NCBI RefSeq assembly: GCF_036227565.1
Contig: NZ_CP109460.1
Location: 3,720,001 to 3,784,000, forward strand
DNA: 64,000 nt
Origin: Streptomyces sp. NBC_01454
Lineage (GTDB): Bacteria; Actinomycetota; Actinomycetes; Streptomycetales; Streptomycetaceae
Direction of reading: 5' to 3'
Made by a program: the position numbers and the translations under genes. Within the stretch, counting starts at the first letter, position 1. Each line of letters starts with the position of its first letter. Below are positions 24,101 through 35,863 of this stretch, one piece after another. The notes under the pieces were generated by a model that worked only from the letters and a program-made list of their open reading frames with translations, was not told the origin of the DNA and did no database searches.

Positions 24101-27100
24101 CGTCAGCATGACCTGGAACAGCGGGTGCCGGGCCAGCGAGCGGGCCGGGTTGAGGGCGTCGACGATCTGCTCGAACGGCACGTCTTGGTGCGAGTAGGCG
24201 GCCAGGTCGGTCTCCCGGACCCGGGCCAGCAGCTCGGTGAACGTCGGGTCGCCCGCGGTGTCGGTGCGCAGCACCAGGGAGTTGACGAAGAAGCCGACCA
24301 GGTCACCCAGGGCGTCGTCGGTCCGGCCGGCCACCGAGGTGCCCAGCGGGACGTCGGTGCCCGCGCCGAGCCGGGTGAGCAGGGCCGCGAACGCGGCCTG
24401 CAGCACCATGAATTCGGTGACGCCGGCCCGGCGGGCGATCGCCACCAGCGTGGCGTAGAGCCCGGCGTCCAGCCCGAACATCAACTCACCGCCCGCGTTG
24501 CCGCTCACCGCCGGCCGCGGGAAGTCGGTCGGCAGGGCCAGCTCCTCGGGCAGCCGGGCCAGCGTTTCCTTCCAGTACGCCAGCTGCCGGGAGACGTGGC
24601 TGGTGGCATCGTCCGGGGAGCCGAGCAGCTCCCGCTCCCAGACCGCGTAGTCCGCGTACTGCACCGGGAGCGGTGCCCACTCGGGCGCCCGGCCGGCGCA
24701 GCGCGCCCGGTAGGCGGCAGACAGGTCGCCCAGCAGCGGCGCCATCGACCAGCCGTCGAAGGCGATGTGGTGGAGGACCAGCAGCAGGACGTGTTCGTCC
24801 TTGCCGAGGGTGAACAGCCGTACCCGCAGCGGCGGTTCGACGGTCAGGTCGAAGCCGAGGTCGTACTCGGCGGCGAGGGCGGCGGCCAGGCCGTCCGCCG
24901 GCAGCGACCGGACCTTCAGCGCCGGGCCGCCGGCGGCTGCGTCCAGCACCCGCAGCGCGGGCCGGCCGTCGTGCTCCGGGATCACGGTGCGCAGCACCTG
25001 GTGCCGGCCCGCGACGTCGCGCAGTGCCTCCCGCAGGGCGTCGGCATGCAGCCGCCCGGTGAGCCGGAAGGTCATCGGCGAGTTGTAGGTGCCGGTGGCC
25101 CTGCCCTCGCGGCGGTTGAGGAACCACAGCCGCTGCTGGGCGAAGGACAGCGGCCGGCCGCGGTCACCGTCCTGGACGCGGGCCGGTACCAGCGCCGGGC
25201 GGGCGGCGTCGGCGGAGTCCAGCTGACCGGCCAGGGCGGCCACGGTCCGCGCCTCGAACAGGGCGCGGATCGGCAGCTCGACGCCCAGTGCCGCGCGGGC
25301 CCGGCTGACCAGCCGGGTAGCCAGCAGCGAGTGGCCGCCGAGGTCGAAGAAGTCGTCGTCGATGGTGACCCGGTCCAGGCCGAGCACATCGGCGAACAGG
25401 CCGCAGAGGATCGCCTCCGCCGGGTTGCGCGGCTCCCGGCCCCGCGGCGCGGTGTGCAGCTCCGGCGCGGGCAGCGCCTTGCGGTCCAGCTTGCCCTGCG
25501 GCGTGAGCGGCATGTCGGGGAGCGCCACCACGGCGGCGGGGACCATGTAGTCGGGCAGCGCCCCGGCGAGCTGCTCGCGCAGCCCGTCGGCGACCGCTTC
25601 CTTGTCCGTGAGGACCACGTACGCCACCAGCCGGCGGTCGCCGCCCGCTTCCTCGCGCACGTCCACCACGGCCTGGGCGACGCCCTCCTGGGCGAGCAGG
25701 GCCGAGGAGATCTCGCCGAGCTCGATGCGGAAGCCGCGTAGCTGGACCTGGTCGTCGGCGCGGCCGACGTAGTCGAGTTCGCCGTCCTCCAGCCACCGCA
25801 CCAGGTCGCCGGTGCGGTACATCCGCTCGCCCGGTGCGCCGTACGGGTCGGCCACGAACCGCTGGGCGGTCAGCCCGGTGCGGTCCAGGTAGCCGCGGGC
25901 GAGGCCGCCCGCCACATACAGCTCCCCGGTCACGCCCACCGCGGCCGGCGCCAGGTCACGGTCGAGGACGTAGACGCGGTGCGCGGAGGTGGGGCGGCCG
26001 ATCGGCGGCCGGCCGGAGCCGGCCAGCGGGCCGCTGACCGTCGAGCTGACCACGGCCTCGGTCGGGCCGTAGCCGTTGTACAGCCGCACGTGGGAGGCCC
26101 AGCGCTCGACGGTCTCGGCGGGCACGGCCTCACCGGCGACCGCCAGGCGCAGGTCGGCCGGGAGCGTGCTGCCCTCGGGGAGGCCGTTGACGACCACCGG
26201 CGGCAGGCCGGCCAGGTTGACCCGGGCGTGGTGGATCAGGTCGACCAGCGGCCGGCCCGGGGTGCGGCACTCCTCGTCGGCGATCACCAGCGTGCCGCCG
26301 TTGAGCAGCGCCAGCATGATCTCCCAGACCGACGCGTCGAAGCTGAACGAGGCGAACTGCAGCACCCGGGTCTCGCTGTCCAGGCCGAACCGCTCCACCA
26401 GGCTCGCGACCATCGCCAGCATGCCGGTGTGCTCCACGACGACGCCCTTGGGGCGCCCGGTGGATCCGGAGGTGTAGATGACGTAGGCGGGGTGGCGGGC
26501 GTCCAGCGGGGCGCGGCGCTCGGCGTCGGTGACATCGTCGCCGGAGCACTGCGCCAGTTCCGCGACGGTGCCGGCGGCGTCCACCGCCACCGCGTCCCTC
26601 CCGTCGGGCAGCCGGCCCAGGATCTCCTCAGTGGTCAGCAGGGCCACCGGACGGGCGTCGTCCAGCATGTACGCGATCCGGTCCGCGGGGTACGCGGAGT
26701 CGACCGGGAGGTAGGCGGCGCCGGCCTTGAGGACCGCGAGCGCGGCCACCACCATCGTGGCCGACCGCGGCAGGGCCACCGCGACCACGTCCTCGGGGCC
26801 GACCCCGCGGTCGATCAGCAGCCGGGCGAGCCGGTTGGCGCGGGCATTGAGGTCCCGGTAGGCCAACTCCTCACCGCCGTCCCCGTACACCACGGCGGTG
26901 GCGTCGGGGGTCCGGGCGGCGTGCTCCTCGAAGACCTCGGTGGCGGGACGCGAGGCGGCCGGCGCGGTGCTGCCGGCCCAGGCGCCGAGCAGCTGTCGGC
27001 GCTCGTCGTCGCCCAGCGCGTCGACCGAGCCCAGCCGTGCGCCGGGGGCGGCGACCAGGGCCCGCAGGACATGGACGAACCGCTGGACGACCGTCTCGAC

Positions 27101-30100
27101 CTGCGGGGCGTCGAACACGTCGGAGCGGTACTGCGCCTCCAGGCGCATCCGCTCGCCGGGGAACACCCCGAGCGCCAGCGGGTATTCGGCGATCACCCGG
27201 GCCTGCCACGCCAGCATGGACAGGCCGGGGATGCGCTCGCCGATGCCGTCGAGCACACCGGTGGGGTAGTTGTGGAAGCTCACCACGGTGTCGAAGAGTT
27301 CGCCGAGGCCGGCGCCCTGCTGCACCTCGGCCAGCCCCAGGTGCTGGTGCGGTTCCAGCGCGAGCCGGCGCGCCTGCAGGTCGACCAGCATCTCTTCCAG
27401 GGTGGTCTGCGGGGTGAGGGTCACCCGCACCGGCAGCGTGTGCATGAACGAGCCGACCATCTGCTCCACGCCCGCCAGCTCGGCGGGGCGCCCGGAGACG
27501 ACTGCGCCGAAGGTGACGTCGCCGCGGCCGGTCAGCCGGCCGAGGGCCACCGCCCAGGCGCCCTGGGCCACCGTGTTCATGGTCAGGCCGCGGGCGTGGG
27601 CCCACGAGGTCAGCGCGGCCGTCAGCTCCTCGGGCAGTTCGACGGTCCAGGTCTCCGGCAGCGTCTCGACGCGGGCGCGGTCGGCGGGGCCGAGCCGGGT
27701 GGGCTCGGCCACCCCGGCCAGTTCCTGCCGCCAGGCCGTCCGTGCGGCCTCCTTGTCCTGCTCCCCGGACCACTGCAGGTATCCGCGGACGGAGGCGACC
27801 GGCGGCAGCGCGGAGGCGTCCGCGCCGTTGGACCACAGGACGACCAGCTCGTGCGCCAGCACGGCCGACAGGGACCAGCCGTCGACGAGGATGTGGTGCG
27901 CGGTCCACACCACCCGGTAGCGGTCCGGGCCCAGCTCGTACACCGTGAAACGGGTCAGCGGCGGCTCGGCCACGTCGAAGCGGCGCAGCCACTCCTGGTC
28001 GGTCAGCCGGACGGCCTCGGCCTCCCGCTCGTCCTCCGCGAGCCCGGTCAGGTCGACCTCGGACCAGGGCAGTTCGACGGATCCGGGGATCAGCTGGACG
28101 GGGTCGCCGGCGTCACGGTCGCGGAAGCAGGCCCGCAGGGCGTCGTTGCGCTCCAGCAGCGCGGCCACCGCGCGGCGCAGGGCGGCCTTGTCCAGCGGCC
28201 CGGCGATGTCCATGAGGACCTGCAGGGTGTAGGCGTCCATCCCGTGCCGGTCGAACTCGGCCTGGAACAGCAGGCCGCGCTGCAGCGGGGACAGCGGCAG
28301 GATGTCCGTCAGCCCCTCGACCTCGCGCTCGTAGTCCTCGATCTCGCTCTGGGCCACGGTGACCAGCGGGAATTCGGACGGGGTCCGGCCGCCGGCACCG
28401 GGCTTCCGCGCGTGCTCGGCGAGCTGCTCCAGGGCGCGGAACCAGCCCTCGGCGATCTCCCGGACGTCGTCCTCCGCCAGCAGCCCGCCGGCGTACGTCC
28501 AGGTGGCCGCGAGCACCGGCCCTCCGGGGCGGTCCTCGGTGACGGAGACGACCTCGACCGGGTAACGCAGCGGGGTGTCCGGGTGTGCGGTCTGGCCGGA
28601 GGCGCCGGCCGCCATCTGCCAGGCCTCCCCGGTGCCGACGGTGAACCGGCCCAGGTAGTTGAAGCCGATCTGCGGAACGGCGTGCCGCGCGAGCACCCGG
28701 GCGGCCTGCGGGTTCAGGTGCCGCAGCAGGCCGTAGCCGATGCCGTGGCCGGGGACGGCGCGCAACTGCTCCTTGATGCGCTTGAGCGCGGTGCCGAAGC
28801 CGGGCCCGGCGTCCCGCAGCTCGTTGCGGTCGAGGTCGCCGAGGTCGCCGAGGTCGCCGAGGTCCAAGGCGACCGGGAAGACGCTGGTGAACCATCCGAC
28901 GGTGCGGGAGAGGTCGAGCTCGCCGGCGACCGGCTCACGGCCGTGCCCCTCCAGCTCGATCACGGTCCGGGCGGCGGGCGCCCCGCGCCCGCGCCGCCAG
29001 TCGGCGACCGCCAGTGCCAGGCCGGTCAGCAGGACCTCGTTCACCTCGGCGTGGAAGACCGCCGGGACGGTGGTGAGCAGCGCGGCGGTCCGCTCGGGCG
29101 ACAGCTCGATCCGCACCTCGCCGGCGGTGGCGCAGGTGTCCCGGGACGGGTCCAGCAGGCGCGCGCCGAGCGCCGGGGCGTCGCCGGCCACCTGCGCGGT
29201 CCAGTGGGCCAGTTCGCCGACCCGCTGCGCGGTGCGGGCCTGTTCCGAGAGCGCCTTGGCCCAGCCGCGGTAGGACGTGGCGACCGGGTCGAGCCGCACC
29301 GTGCGGCCGGCGGCCACGTCGCTCCAGGCGGCCTGCAGGTCGGGCAGCAGGATGCGCCAGGACACCCCGTCCACGGCCAGGTGGTGGACGACCAGCAGCA
29401 GCCGGCCGGGCCGGTCGGGGCCCGCGTCGAGGAGGACCGCCTGCAGCATCAGCCCGCCCTCGGGGCTCAGCCGGCCGCGGGCGGCGGCCAGCTGTGCGGG
29501 CAGCGGGTCGTCGTCGGCCCCGGAGACGTCCACCCGGCTGACGGCGTCCGCGGCGCGCACCGCACCGGCGGGCAGCACCTCCAGGGACCACAGTCCGGGA
29601 GCCGGGGCCACCAGCCGCATCCGCAGGGTGTCGTGGGCATCCATCAGCGCCTGCAGGGCCGTGGTGAGCCGCTCGGGGTCGGTCCCGGCGGGCACGGCGA
29701 CGGTGACGTACTGGGCGAACTCGCGGGTGGGGTCGGGCAGTTCGCCGAGATCCTCGCGCAGCTGGTCGACGATCGGGGTCAGCTCGATCTCGCCGACGCC
29801 GTCCTGTGCGGCCACCGGCGTCCGCGCCTCGACCGGCTGGGCGGCCGCCGCGATCGCCGCCGGGGTGCGGTGCAGGAACACGTCACGGGAGGTGATGACC
29901 AGACCGGCCCTGCGGGCCCGGCTGACCACCTGGATGGAGCTGATGCTGTCGCCGCCCAGGGCGAAGAAGCTGTCGTCCCGGCCGACCGACGGCAGTCCGA
30001 GCACCTCGGCCAGCACCCGCCCGATGGTCTCCTCCGCCGGGCCGCGCAGGGCCTCGGGGACCGAGGAGGCGGCCGAGGACGGGGCCGGGGCCGGGGCCGC

Positions 30101-32980
30101 GAAGTCGGGGGTGGGCAGGGCCTTGCGGTCGACCTTGCCGTGCGCGGTCAGCGGCAGCCGGTCCAGGGGCACCAGGGCCGCCGGGACCATGTAGCCGGGC
30201 AGCACGCGGGCCAGTCCGTCGCGGACCGCCACGGTGTCGGGGCCGTCGTGCTCGGGCACGAAGTAGCCGAGCAGCCGCTTGTGTCCGGCCTGGTCATCGC
30301 CCGCGATCACCACCGCGTCCGAGACGCCCGGCAGGGCCCGCAGCGCGGTCTCGATCTCGCCCAGCTCGATCCGGTGGCCGCGGATCTTGACCTGGTGGTC
30401 GCGGCGCTCGATGAAGTCCAGCTGCCCGTCGGCGCGCAGCACCACCCGGTCGCCGGTCCGGTACATCCGCGCCCCGCCGCCCACGAACGGATCGGGCACG
30501 AAGGTGGTGGCGGTGCGGCGCGGGTCGGCGAGGTAGCCGCGGCCCACCCCGGCGCCACCGATGAAGAGTTCACCGGGCACGCCCTGCGGCACCGGCCGCA
30601 GTTCGTCGCCCAGGACGTACAGCAGGGTGTTGCGCAGCGGTCGGCCGATCGGGACGAACACCCCGTCCAGGACGTCGCCGTGGCGGACGTAGGCGTGCGT
30701 CACGTCGTCCGAGCACTCGGTGGGCCCGTACATGTTGACCAACGGGATCGCCGGGTAGCCGGCGAACCAGCGGTCGCACAGCTCGGGGGCGAGCGCCTCA
30801 CCGTTGGAGATCATCCAGCGCAGACCGGGCAACCGTGGGGCGTGGCCGGTGGTGTCCCAGGCGTCGAGGGTGGCGCGCAGCAGGGACGGGACCACCTCCA
30901 GCACGGTCAGGCTCTCGTCGCCGATGACGCCGAACAGGGCGTCCGGGTCGGCCGCGGTCTCCCGGCTCACCACCCGGACGCGCCCGCCGACCAGCAGGGT
31001 GGTCAGCGTCTGCCACACCGTGATGTCGAAGGTGACCGGGGCGTTGTGCACCAGGCTGTCCGCGCGGGTGAGGGAGAGCTCTTCGACCTTGGCCAGCAGG
31101 TGGTTGATCATCCCGCCGCGCTGCACCATCGCGCCCTTGGGCTTGCCCGTGGACCCGGAGGTGAAGATGACGTACGCCAGGTCCGCGGGCCCGCCGACGA
31201 CCGGGGCCACGGCGTCCGGTGCGTCCTCGGCGCCGTCCAGGACCAGCAGGTCGATCTCCCGTCCGGCCTCGCCGGCCAACCGCCCGGCCAGCTCCCGGTT
31301 GGCGGGGTCGGCCACCAGGCAGGTCGCGCCGCTGTCGGCCAGCAACGCGGTCAGCCGGGCGTGCGGCGAGCGCGCGTCGAGGGGCAGGAAGGCGCGTCCG
31401 GCGCCCAGCACGCCCAGCTCGGTGACGACGAAGTCCCGCCCGGGCTCGGCCAGTACGGCCACCAGACCGGTCCCGCCGAGCCGCCGGGAGAGCGCGCTGG
31501 CGCGGCCGGTGAGCTGGGCGTAGGTGAGGCTGCCGGTGTCGTCGGTCACCGCGACGGCGGTGGGCCGTTCGGCGGCCCGGGCGCGTACCCGCTCGACGAC
31601 GCCGAGGTAGGGCTCGCGCCGCTCCGGGCCGGTGAGCACCCGGGTGAGCCGCTCGTCCTCGCCGGGCGCCAGCAGCTCCAGTGCGCCCAGCCGGTCGTCG
31701 GCGCCGGCGGTCACGAAGCGGCCGAGGTAGCCGATGAACCGCGCCAGGTGCCCGCGGACCTCGTCGCGGTCGTAGCGGCTCTCGTTGGCGCTGAGGTCGA
31801 CGCCGACGCCGGCCGCGCCCTTGTCCGCGACGGTGAACTCCAGGTCGTCCACCAGCCCGGTCGACGGGCTGTACAGGACCGCCTCGCAGGGCCCGATGGC
31901 CAGCTTCTCGATCTGCGGCATCATGTTGAGGAACGGGCCGAACGGGCGCCGGTCGTCGCTGCCGAGCCGCATCTCGCGCCGCACCTTGCTGACCCGGTAG
32001 CGCTGGTGCTTGAGCGCCCCGGTGACCTCCTTGTGCGCGGCGGCCAGCAGCGCGCCCCGGGTCGTGCCGGGGCTGATCCGCATCCGCAGCGGCAGGTAGT
32101 TCACGACCATGCCGGGGATGTTCTGCATGGTGGCGCCGACCCGAGCGGTGACCGGCAGCGACAGCAGCACGTCCGTGGCGCCGGTCATCCGCTGGGTATA
32201 CGCGCCGAGCGCGGCGACCAGCACGGTCTGCCAGGTCACCCTGGCGTCCCAGGCCACCGCCCGCAGCCGCTCGGCGAGTTCCTCGGAAAGGACGGTCTCC
32301 TCGCGCAGGAACGACTGGGCCGGTTCGGCGTCCCGGCGGGCCAGGGTCACCAGCTCGGGGGCGTCGGTGAAGTGCTCCGCCCAGTACGCCTTGTCCCGCT
32401 CGTGGCGCGGGGAGCCGGCGTAGGCCGCCTCGGCCTCGATCAGCGTGGTCAGCGGCGCGAACCGGCCCTCGTCGAGGGAGGTGCCGGCCGTCATCGCCTC
32501 GTAGATCGCGGAGAGCCGCTGCCAGTAGATGACGTAGCTGAAGCCGTCGGAGACCAGGTGGTGGTTGAGGAGGCAGAAGAACGTGCGGTCCTCGGCGAGC
32601 GTGAACACACTCAGCCGGAACAGCGGCACCTCACCGCCCACCGTGAACGGCACCCGCAGATCGGCACGGATGGCCTCGCGGGCCGCCGCCACCGGGTCGG
32701 CGGCGGCGGAGACGTCGGTGACGGTCAGCGGCAGCCGGTCGAGTTCCTCGACGACCTGCCGGGGCTCCCCGTCCACCTCGAAGAAGCGGACCCGCAGGCA
32801 CTCCGACTCCTCGGCGAGCCGGGCCAGCGCGGCCGCGAACCGTTCCTGGTCCAGCGGACCCTTGATGTCCCAGTAGATCGCGGTGTTGTACGTGGCACCG
32901 CCGCCGGTGAGCTTTTCGTCGAACCAGATGTCGTTCTGGCCAGCGGTGAGCGGCAAGCCGGCCGTCGGCACACGCGTCAT
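21110..32980 (-). CDS. Trimodular NRPS, C-A-T-E-C-A-T-C-A-T-TE
   Basis: A 3956-residue peptide synthetase. Approximate order: C1 1-440 (HHLVSDG near 140; starter-type, so probably N-acylating), A1 465-960, T1 (GGDS near 1010), E 1060-1550 (HHLAVDG near 1198), C2 1555-1990 (HHILVDGWS near 1695, a D-L condensation type), A2 to 2480, T2 (GGHS near 2547), C3 (HHIAFDGWS near 2737), A3 to 3520, T3 (GMDS near 3602), TE with GWSFGG near 3768. By manual alignment the pocket residues are DIWEINMDD for A1 (acidic, suits a diamino acid), DAWGAAGVS for A2 (roomy, suits an aromatic such as chloro-Trp) and DVTKVAEVG for A3 (Asn/Asp-like). A3 has a degenerate P-loop and lacks the A10 lysine. The ATG at 32980 has a GAGGGG ribosome site. 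Confidence 0.95.
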   Translation of the reverse strand: MTRVPTAGLPLTAGQNDIWFDEKLTGGGATYNTAIYWDIKGPLDQERFAAALARLAEESECLRVRFFEVDGEPRQVVEELDRLPLTVTDVSAAADPVAAAREAIRADLRVPFTVGGEVPLFRLSVFTLAEDRTFFCLLNHHLVSDGFSYVIYWQRLSAIYEAMTAGTSLDEGRFAPLTTLIEAEAAYAGSPRHERDKAYWAEHFTDAPELVTLARRDAEPAQSFLREETVLSEELAERLRAVAWDARVTWQTVLVAALGAYTQRMTGATDVLLSLPVTARVGATMQNIPGMVVNYLPLRMRISPGTTRGALLAAAHKEVTGALKHQRYRVSKVRREMRLGSDDRRPFGPFLNMMPQIEKLAIGPCEAVLYSPSTGLVDDLEFTVADKGAAGVGVDLSANESRYDRDEVRGHLARFIGYLGRFVTAGADDRLGALELLAPGEDERLTRVLTGPERREPYLGVVERVRARAAERPTAVAVTDDTGSLTYAQLTGRASALSRRLGGTGLVAVLAEPGRDFVVTELGVLGAGRAFLPLDARSPHARLTALLADSGATCLVADPANRELAGRLAGEAGREIDLLVLDGAEDAPDAVAPVVGGPADLAYVIFTSGSTGKPKGAMVQRGGMINHLLAKVEELSLTRADSLVHNAPVTFDITVWQTLTTLLVGGRVRVVSRETAADPDALFGVIGDESLTVLEVVPSLLRATLDAWDTTGHAPRLPGLRWMISNGEALAPELCDRWFAGYPAIPLVNMYGPTECSDDVTHAYVRHGDVLDGVFVPIGRPLRNTLLYVLGDELRPVPQGVPGELFIGGAGVGRGYLADPRRTATTFVPDPFVGGGARMYRTGDRVVLRADGQLDFIERRDHQVKIRGHRIELGEIETALRALPGVSDAVVIAGDDQAGHKRLLGYFVPEHDGPDTVAVRDGLARVLPGYMVPAALVPLDRLPLTAHGKVDRKALPTPDFAAPAPAPSSAASSVPEALRGPAEETIGRVLAEVLGLPSVGRDDSFFALGGDSISSIQVVSRARRAGLVITSRDVFLHRTPAAIAAAAQPVEARTPVAAQDGVGEIELTPIVDQLREDLGELPDPTREFAQYVTVAVPAGTDPERLTTALQALMDAHDTLRMRLVAPAPGLWSLEVLPAGAVRAADAVSRVDVSGADDDPLPAQLAAARGRLSPEGGLMLQAVLLDAGPDRPGRLLLVVHHLAVDGVSWRILLPDLQAAWSDVAAGRTVRLDPVATSYRGWAKALSEQARTAQRVGELAHWTAQVAGDAPALGARLLDPSRDTCATAGEVRIELSPERTAALLTTVPAVFHAEVNEVLLTGLALAVADWRRGRGAPAARTVIELEGHGREPVAGELDLSRTVGWFTSVFPVALDLGDLGDLGDLDRNELRDAGPGFGTALKRIKEQLRAVPGHGIGYGLLRHLNPQAARVLARHAVPQIGFNYLGRFTVGTGEAWQMAAGASGQTAHPDTPLRYPVEVVSVTEDRPGGPVLAATWTYAGGLLAEDDVREIAEGWFRALEQLAEHARKPGAGGRTPSEFPLVTVAQSEIEDYEREVEGLTDILPLSPLQRGLLFQAEFDRHGMDAYTLQVLMDIAGPLDKAALRRAVAALLERNDALRACFRDRDAGDPVQLIPGSVELPWSEVDLTGLAEDEREAEAVRLTDQEWLRRFDVAEPPLTRFTVYELGPDRYRVVWTAHHILVDGWSLSAVLAHELVVLWSNGADASALPPVASVRGYLQWSGEQDKEAARTAWRQELAGVAEPTRLGPADRARVETLPETWTVELPEELTAALTSWAHARGLTMNTVAQGAWAVALGRLTGRGDVTFGAVVSGRPAELAGVEQMVGSFMHTLPVRVTLTPQTTLEEMLVDLQARRLALEPHQHLGLAEVQQGAGLGELFDTVVSFHNYPTGVLDGIGERIPGLSMLAWQARVIAEYPLALGVFPGERMRLEAQYRSDVFDAPQVETVVQRFVHVLRALVAAPGARLGSVDALGDDERRQLLGAWAGSTAPAASRPATEVFEEHAARTPDATAVVYGDGGEELAYRDLNARANRLARLLIDRGVGPEDVVAVALPRSATMVVAALAVLKAGAAYLPVDSAYPADRIAYMLDDARPVALLTTEEILGRLPDGRDAVAVDAAGTVAELAQCSGDDVTDAERRAPLDARHPAYVIYTSGSTGRPKGVVVEHTGMLAMVASLVERFGLDSETRVLQFASFSFDASVWEIMLALLNGGTLVIADEECRTPGRPLVDLIHHARVNLAGLPPVVVNGLPEGSTLPADLRLAVAGEAVPAETVERWASHVRLYNGYGPTEAVVSSTVSGPLAGSGRPPIGRPTSAHRVYVLDRDLAPAAVGVTGELYVAGGLARGYLDRTGLTAQRFVADPYGAPGERMYRTGDLVRWLEDGELDYVGRADDQVQLRGFRIELGEISSALLAQEGVAQAVVDVREEAGGDRRLVAYVVLTDKEAVADGLREQLAGALPDYMVPAAVVALPDMPLTPQGKLDRKALPAPELHTAPRGREPRNPAEAILCGLFADVLGLDRVTIDDDFFDLGGHSLLATRLVSRARAALGVELPIRALFEARTVAALAGQLDSADAARPALVPARVQDGDRGRPLSFAQQRLWFLNRREGRATGTYNSPMTFRLTGRLHADALREALRDVAGRHQVLRTVIPEHDGRPALRVLDAAAGGPALKVRSLPADGLAAALAAEYDLGFDLTVEPPLRVRLFTLGKDEHVLLLVLHHIAFDGWSMAPLLGDLSAAYRARCAGRAPEWAPLPVQYADYAVWERELLGSPDDATSHVSRQLAYWKETLARLPEELALPTDFPRPAVSGNAGGELMFGLDAGLYATLVAIARRAGVTEFMVLQAAFAALLTRLGAGTDVPLGTSVAGRTDDALGDLVGFFVNSLVLRTDTAGDPTFTELLARVRETDLAAYSHQDVPFEQIVDALNPARSLARHPLFQVMLTLQNNEDAPLVLPGLTVRPEFVPSGRIKVDLSLQLLEWPEDGSMRGLLGYSTDLFTRAAAERVVAGFTRLLAAVAADPDIRLSRVDVLGEEERERVLGAWNATAREVPEATLPELFAAQAARTPDATAVHAESGSLSYAELDARSNRLARHLIEAGAGPETTVAVALPRSPEAVVAVLGVLKSGAAYLPVETDEPVERVKRMFAEAAPLRVVTTAGLVRRMLAAGTPPVALDGPAVTGTSADPLTAADRRHPLLPAHPAYVIYTAGAGGRPRGTVVEHRAVVNYLAWARETYRSASGDALLTTSLSFDVSITGLFLPLTTGGTVRLGELAEGDAVAGAGAAFFKGTPSHLAVLDVLPDGCSPTGELVLADEPVAADQLDEWRKAHPQVRVLTEFGPTEATVGAVAGAVEPGQETGTGTLPLGRPIANVRAYVLNPWLGPVGPGVTGELYLAGAGLARGYAGSPAPTAERFVACPYGPAGSRMFRTGDLVKWDANGSLRYVGRSDDQVRIRGYRVGLGEIESVLSREAAVERAVVVAREDRRGDVRLVAYVVPGEGATVDTAALARSAATSLAAYLVPSAFVALDALPLTADGRVDRAALPAPEAAKEAPGTAPRDGTEAALHGVVAEVLGLPRFGVEQNFFDVGMDSMKSLRLVSGARNAGLEITVADVFVHQNVAALAEVCRPGPLASAPATTAATAGTAGTPEPHSGAEVMAGALGASAELELSDPFSAMLCIRPTGSRPPVFCIHGGVGFSLPYLPLARHLGAEHPIYGIQAPCVVDYAPLPASVEEAAADYLQMIKKVRPEGPYHLLGWSFGGTIAYEMAVQLRAAGEEVGVLSVLDAYPRTGVPDDREEQSLFAWLLEGIGHDRAEFGDRDLSVQDIFETLRRDHSPLAEMGERRMARMVDLMAHHQTLKSLYAPGRYDGRMQLFVSESPLSDGERTHKVGLWKPVFDGPMDVHHVACTHDEMMSRGPLNEIGPAVTAELDRWHAEHEGGRS
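28801..28864 (-). repeat. In-gene 9-bp repeats in the epimerase domain
   Basis: The segment holds several head-to-tail copies of a 9-bp unit (gaggtcgcc on the plus strand). They encode a Gly-Asp-Leu triplet three times over, in a surface loop just after the [10 protein letters not shown] motif. It looks like a slippage expansion. Confidence 0.7.
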
Positions 32981-33192
32981 TGCAATCCCCTCGGAAAGGT
33001 TCATCAGGTCCGTGCCGCCGTAGCCGACGTCACCCCACGGGCGCGGTGCGGCGTCCGGAGGCACGGAGGGCGGCTGTGGTCCGGGCGGGTGGCATCCGTG
33101 CCACCCCGTCCCGAGCCACGCACGCGTACTGCCCCTCGCCGGCTGTCCGGGGCGGCAGGGGGCAGCGTCGTCTTCGATGGTGTCCGAGTGCG

Positions 33193-33221
33193 CTGACAGC
33201 GCACTGACCGAGAACTGACGG
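33193..33221 (-). promoter_or_regulatory. SARP-type box C upstream of the NRPS operon
   Basis: Heptamers CTGACAG (33193), CTGACCG (33204) and CTGACGG (33215) lie on the plus strand at exact 11-bp steps. Read toward the NRPS they are three GTCAG-core repeats. The last is 212 bp before the NRPS ATG, implying a long leader. The remaining 32981-33192 shows no gene. Confidence 0.7.
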
Positions 33222-33238
33222 TCCGCGCGGGCGGCCGG

Positions 33239-33946
33239 TCAGCCGCAGCCGCCCGCGTGCCCGTCGTCGGCCGACCGGCCGATGCCGATCGCGCCGGCGA
33301 CGGCGGCGGGCGGCGCGGACCCCGCCGGCTCCTTGTCGCGCAGGTGCGCCACGAAGGCGTCGAGGCGGTCCAGTCCCCAGTACCGGGTGAAGCCCCGCAC
33401 GAAGAACGGCACCCCGAAGACGCCGTCCTTGCAGACGTCCATCAGGATGTCCACACCCTGGGCACGCAGGTCCTGGTCGTCCTTGGCATGGGAGATGATC
33501 TCGGGGTCGAGGCCCAGTGCGCGGCCGATGTCCGCGATCGTCTCCGGGTCGCAGACGTTGCGGCCCTCGCCAAATCTGGCCCGGTAGACCGCGGCGATGT
33601 AGTCGTGGCCCCGGCCCTCCCGCGCGGCCACCAGGTAGCCCAGGTGCGGGACCTCCCAGACCGGGTCCTTGTCCACCGGCCAATTGACCGTGATGCCACG
33701 GGACTTGGTGATCCGGCCGATGTCCTGGAGTACGTACATGTTCTTCGCCCGGGACATCTCCGAGTACGGGAACGTGCCGCCGCGCTCCTGGAGCAGCCGG
33801 GCGCTGACCTCGTCCGGCTCGAAGAACGGCAGCCACTGCAGCCGGTCGACCAGCTCGGGATGGCGTGCCATCAGGTCCCCGTAAGCCAGCCAGGAGTACG
33901 GGCTGCGCAGGGAGAAGTAGAACCGCGGTGTCTTGTTCTTGGGCAT
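33239..33946 (-). CDS. DsbA-fold isomerase (2-hydroxychromene-2-carboxylate isomerase-like)
   Basis: A 235-residue thioredoxin-fold protein of the DsbA/HCCA-isomerase family. It has no CxxC redox site. The FYFSLRSPYSWLA start puts a serine (residue 15) where HCCA isomerases bind glutathione. Similar proteins occur in clusters that make polyenoyl or cinnamoyl chains, where they are thought to isomerise double bonds. It follows the ketoreductase gene in the type II PKS operon. The ATG at 33946 is preferred; ATG 33961 is also in frame. It probably acts on the growing acyl-ACP. Confidence 0.8.
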   Translation of the reverse strand: MPKNKTPRFYFSLRSPYSWLAYGDLMARHPELVDRLQWLPFFEPDEVSARLLQERGGTFPYSEMSRAKNMYVLQDIGRITKSRGITVNWPVDKDPVWEVPHLGYLVAAREGRGHDYIAAVYRARFGEGRNVCDPETIADIGRALGLDPEIISHAKDDQDLRAQGVDILMDVCKDGVFGVPFFVRGFTRYWGLDRLDAFVAHLRDKEPAGSAPPAAVAGAIGIGRSADDGHAGGCG

Positions 33947-34010
33947 GCTGCTACCCCACATCCGATTTCTGGGTACGACGGGGCGGGCCGCGCGGGGGCC
34001 CGCGCCCGGT

Positions 34011-34763
34011 TCAGACGACCAGGCCGCCGTCGACGCCGAAGACTTGTCCGGTGATGTACGAGGCGCGGTCGGAGACCAGGAACGACACCAGGTCGGCCAC
34101 CTCCTGGGGGCGGCCGAGGCGGCCGAGCGGGATCCGCTCGGTCATCGTCCGGGTGTGCTCCTCCGCGAGCCCGGAGAGCATGTCGGTGTCGATGAAGCCG
34201 GGCGCGACGGCGTTGGCCCGCACGCCGTAGCGGCCGGACTCCTTGGCCAGCGCCTTGGTGAACCCGATGATCCCGGCCTTGGACGCGGAGTAGTTGGTCT
34301 GCGTCGCGTTGCCGTACACGCCCGCGACGGAGGACATCGTCACCACGGTCCCGGCCCGGCGCTTCATCATCGAGAAGACCGCTGCCTTGCACAGGTGGTA
34401 GGTGCCGTCCAGGTTGGTGCGCAGCACCGCGTCCCAGTCCTCCTCGGACAACATCACCAGCGGGTTGTCCCGGACGATGCCGGCGCAGGAGACCACCGCG
34501 TGCAGTGGGCCGAGCGCCTTTTCGGTGGCCTTGACGAAGCCGCGTACCGCGGTGGCGTCGGCGACGTCGGTGCGGGCGGTGAACACCGCCGCGCCCTCCT
34601 GTTCGGCCTCCTTCGCCACGGACTGCGCGGCGTCCTCGTCGGACCGGTAGCACAAGGCGACGTCGAAACCGTCCCGCGCGAGCCGGGTGACCACGTGCCG
34701 TCCGATGCCCCGGGAGCCCCCGGTGACCAGCGCGACCCTGCGGGCAGTTGTCTCCACGTTCAC
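34011..34763 (-). CDS. 3-oxoacyl-ACP reductase (FabG-like ketoreductase)
   Basis: A 250-residue short-chain dehydrogenase. It has NADPH motif TGGSRGIG, the Ser in [10 protein letters not shown], the YSASK catalytic Tyr/Lys, and APGFIDTDM after it, all FabG-like. It would reduce the beta-keto group made by the KS/CLF pair. The GTG at 34763 overlaps the CLF stop and has a GAGGAGAA ribosome site. In highly reducing type II PKSs a partner dehydratase is needed to make double bonds; none was found in the window. Confidence 0.93.
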   Translation of the reverse strand: MNVETTARRVALVTGGSRGIGRHVVTRLARDGFDVALCYRSDEDAAQSVAKEAEQEGAAVFTARTDVADATAVRGFVKATEKALGPLHAVVSCAGIVRDNPLVMLSEEDWDAVLRTNLDGTYHLCKAAVFSMMKRRAGTVVTMSSVAGVYGNATQTNYSASKAGIIGFTKALAKESGRYGVRANAVAPGFIDTDMLSGLAEEHTRTMTERIPLGRLGRPQEVADLVSFLVSDRASYITGQVFGVDGGLVV

Positions 34764-35863
34764 TTCTCCTCATTCGTCGGGGCGGCGAGCAGCGCGCAGC
34801 CGGCCGTTCCGTCCCGGTCGACCGCCGTCACCAGCGCGAGTCCCCCGGGTGCGGCGGCTTCCTCTTCGAGCACCGTCAGGACCGCGGCGAACTGCAGGCT
34901 CGCGGCCGCCGCCGAGGTGTCGCCCAGCAGCGCCCGGCTGCCCAGCCACCTGGGCCGGGCCGCGGCGCCCAGCGCGTCGCCGACCGCTGCCTCCTCGACA
35001 CCGGCGAGCACCCCGCCGGTCTCCACCGGGGCCACCAGCCGGACGTCCCCGGCCGACGCCCCGGCCTGCTTCAGGGCGTCGCGGATGCACTCGGCCAGCG
35101 CCCCGCGGGCCCCGGCCGGTGTGCCGAAGGCCCGGAAACGGGTGGTCAGCAGGCGGGCACCCACGGGCCGCCCGGCGGCCCGGGCGTCCTCGGCGGCCTC
35201 CAGCAGGAAGACCGCACCGCCCTCGCCGAGCGGGGTCCGCCGGTCGTCTCCGTCCCGGCCGTGCCACTCCAGCCAGGCCCGCTGCACGGAGTACTCCTCC
35301 GCCGCCCCGCACAGCACCCGCGCGCAGTGCCCGCCGCGGTGCAGCCGGGCGGCGTAGCTCAGCGCGGTCAGGCCGGTCAGCCGGCCGCCGGCGATGGTGG
35401 TGTTCGGGCCCTTGATGCCGTGCCAGATCGCGCTCTGCCCGGCGGCCCGGTTCATCACCGTGTTCGGGAAGCGCGCCGGGTCGACGTGGTACGGGCGTTC
35501 CCCGACGAGCGAGTCGCGGGTGAAGTCCATGATGCTCTGCACGCTGCCCGAGCCGGTGCCCAGGACCAGCCCGGTCTCCTCGGGCCGGGCGATCAGTTCC
35601 GGTCCGCCGTCGGTCAGCAGCCGGCCGACGGCGGTCACCGCGATGGCGGTGACCCGGTCCATGGTGCGGGTGCCCTTCTTGCCGACGTACGCGGCGGCGC
35701 TGAAGTCCGGCACCAGCGCAGCCTGCGCGAACGGCCCGGGGTGGGTCTGCGGGTCGAGGTCCGCGACGGCGCTGCGGCCGGCCCGTATCCCGGCACGGAA
35801 CGGCTCGCTGCCCACCCCGAACGGGGACACCGCCGACCAGGTGGAGAAGACCAGTGCGGACAT
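34760..35863 (-). CDS. Chain length factor (KS beta)
   Basis: A 367-residue ketosynthase-like protein. It keeps the fold ([42 protein letters not shown]), but the nucleophile segment reads TIAGGRLTG without cysteine. It also lacks the HGTGT and NxHxG histidines, so it is the non-catalytic partner that sets chain length. It is somewhat shorter than the KS. Its ATG overlaps the KS stop, the normal arrangement for a type II PKS heterodimer. Confidence 0.9.
   Translation of the reverse strand: MSALVFSTWSAVSPFGVGSEPFRAGIRAGRSAVADLDPQTHPGPFAQAALVPDFSAAAYVGKKGTRTMDRVTAIAVTAVGRLLTDGGPELIARPEETGLVLGTGSGSVQSIMDFTRDSLVGERPYHVDPARFPNTVMNRAAGQSAIWHGIKGPNTTIAGGRLTGLTALSYAARLHRGGHCARVLCGAAEEYSVQRAWLEWHGRDGDDRRTPLGEGGAVFLLEAAEDARAAGRPVGARLLTTRFRAFGTPAGARGALAECIRDALKQAGASAGDVRLVAPVETGGVLAGVEEAAVGDALGAAARPRWLGSRALLGDTSAAAASLQFAAVLTVLEEEAAAPGGLALVTAVDRDGTAGCALLAAPTNEEK

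Noticed and set aside
25979..33196. A 2405-codon plus-strand open frame opposite the NRPS
   Set aside because: It mirrors repetitive NRPS coding sequence. No ribosome site, no domain, and the minus strand holds complete C, A, T and E motifs.
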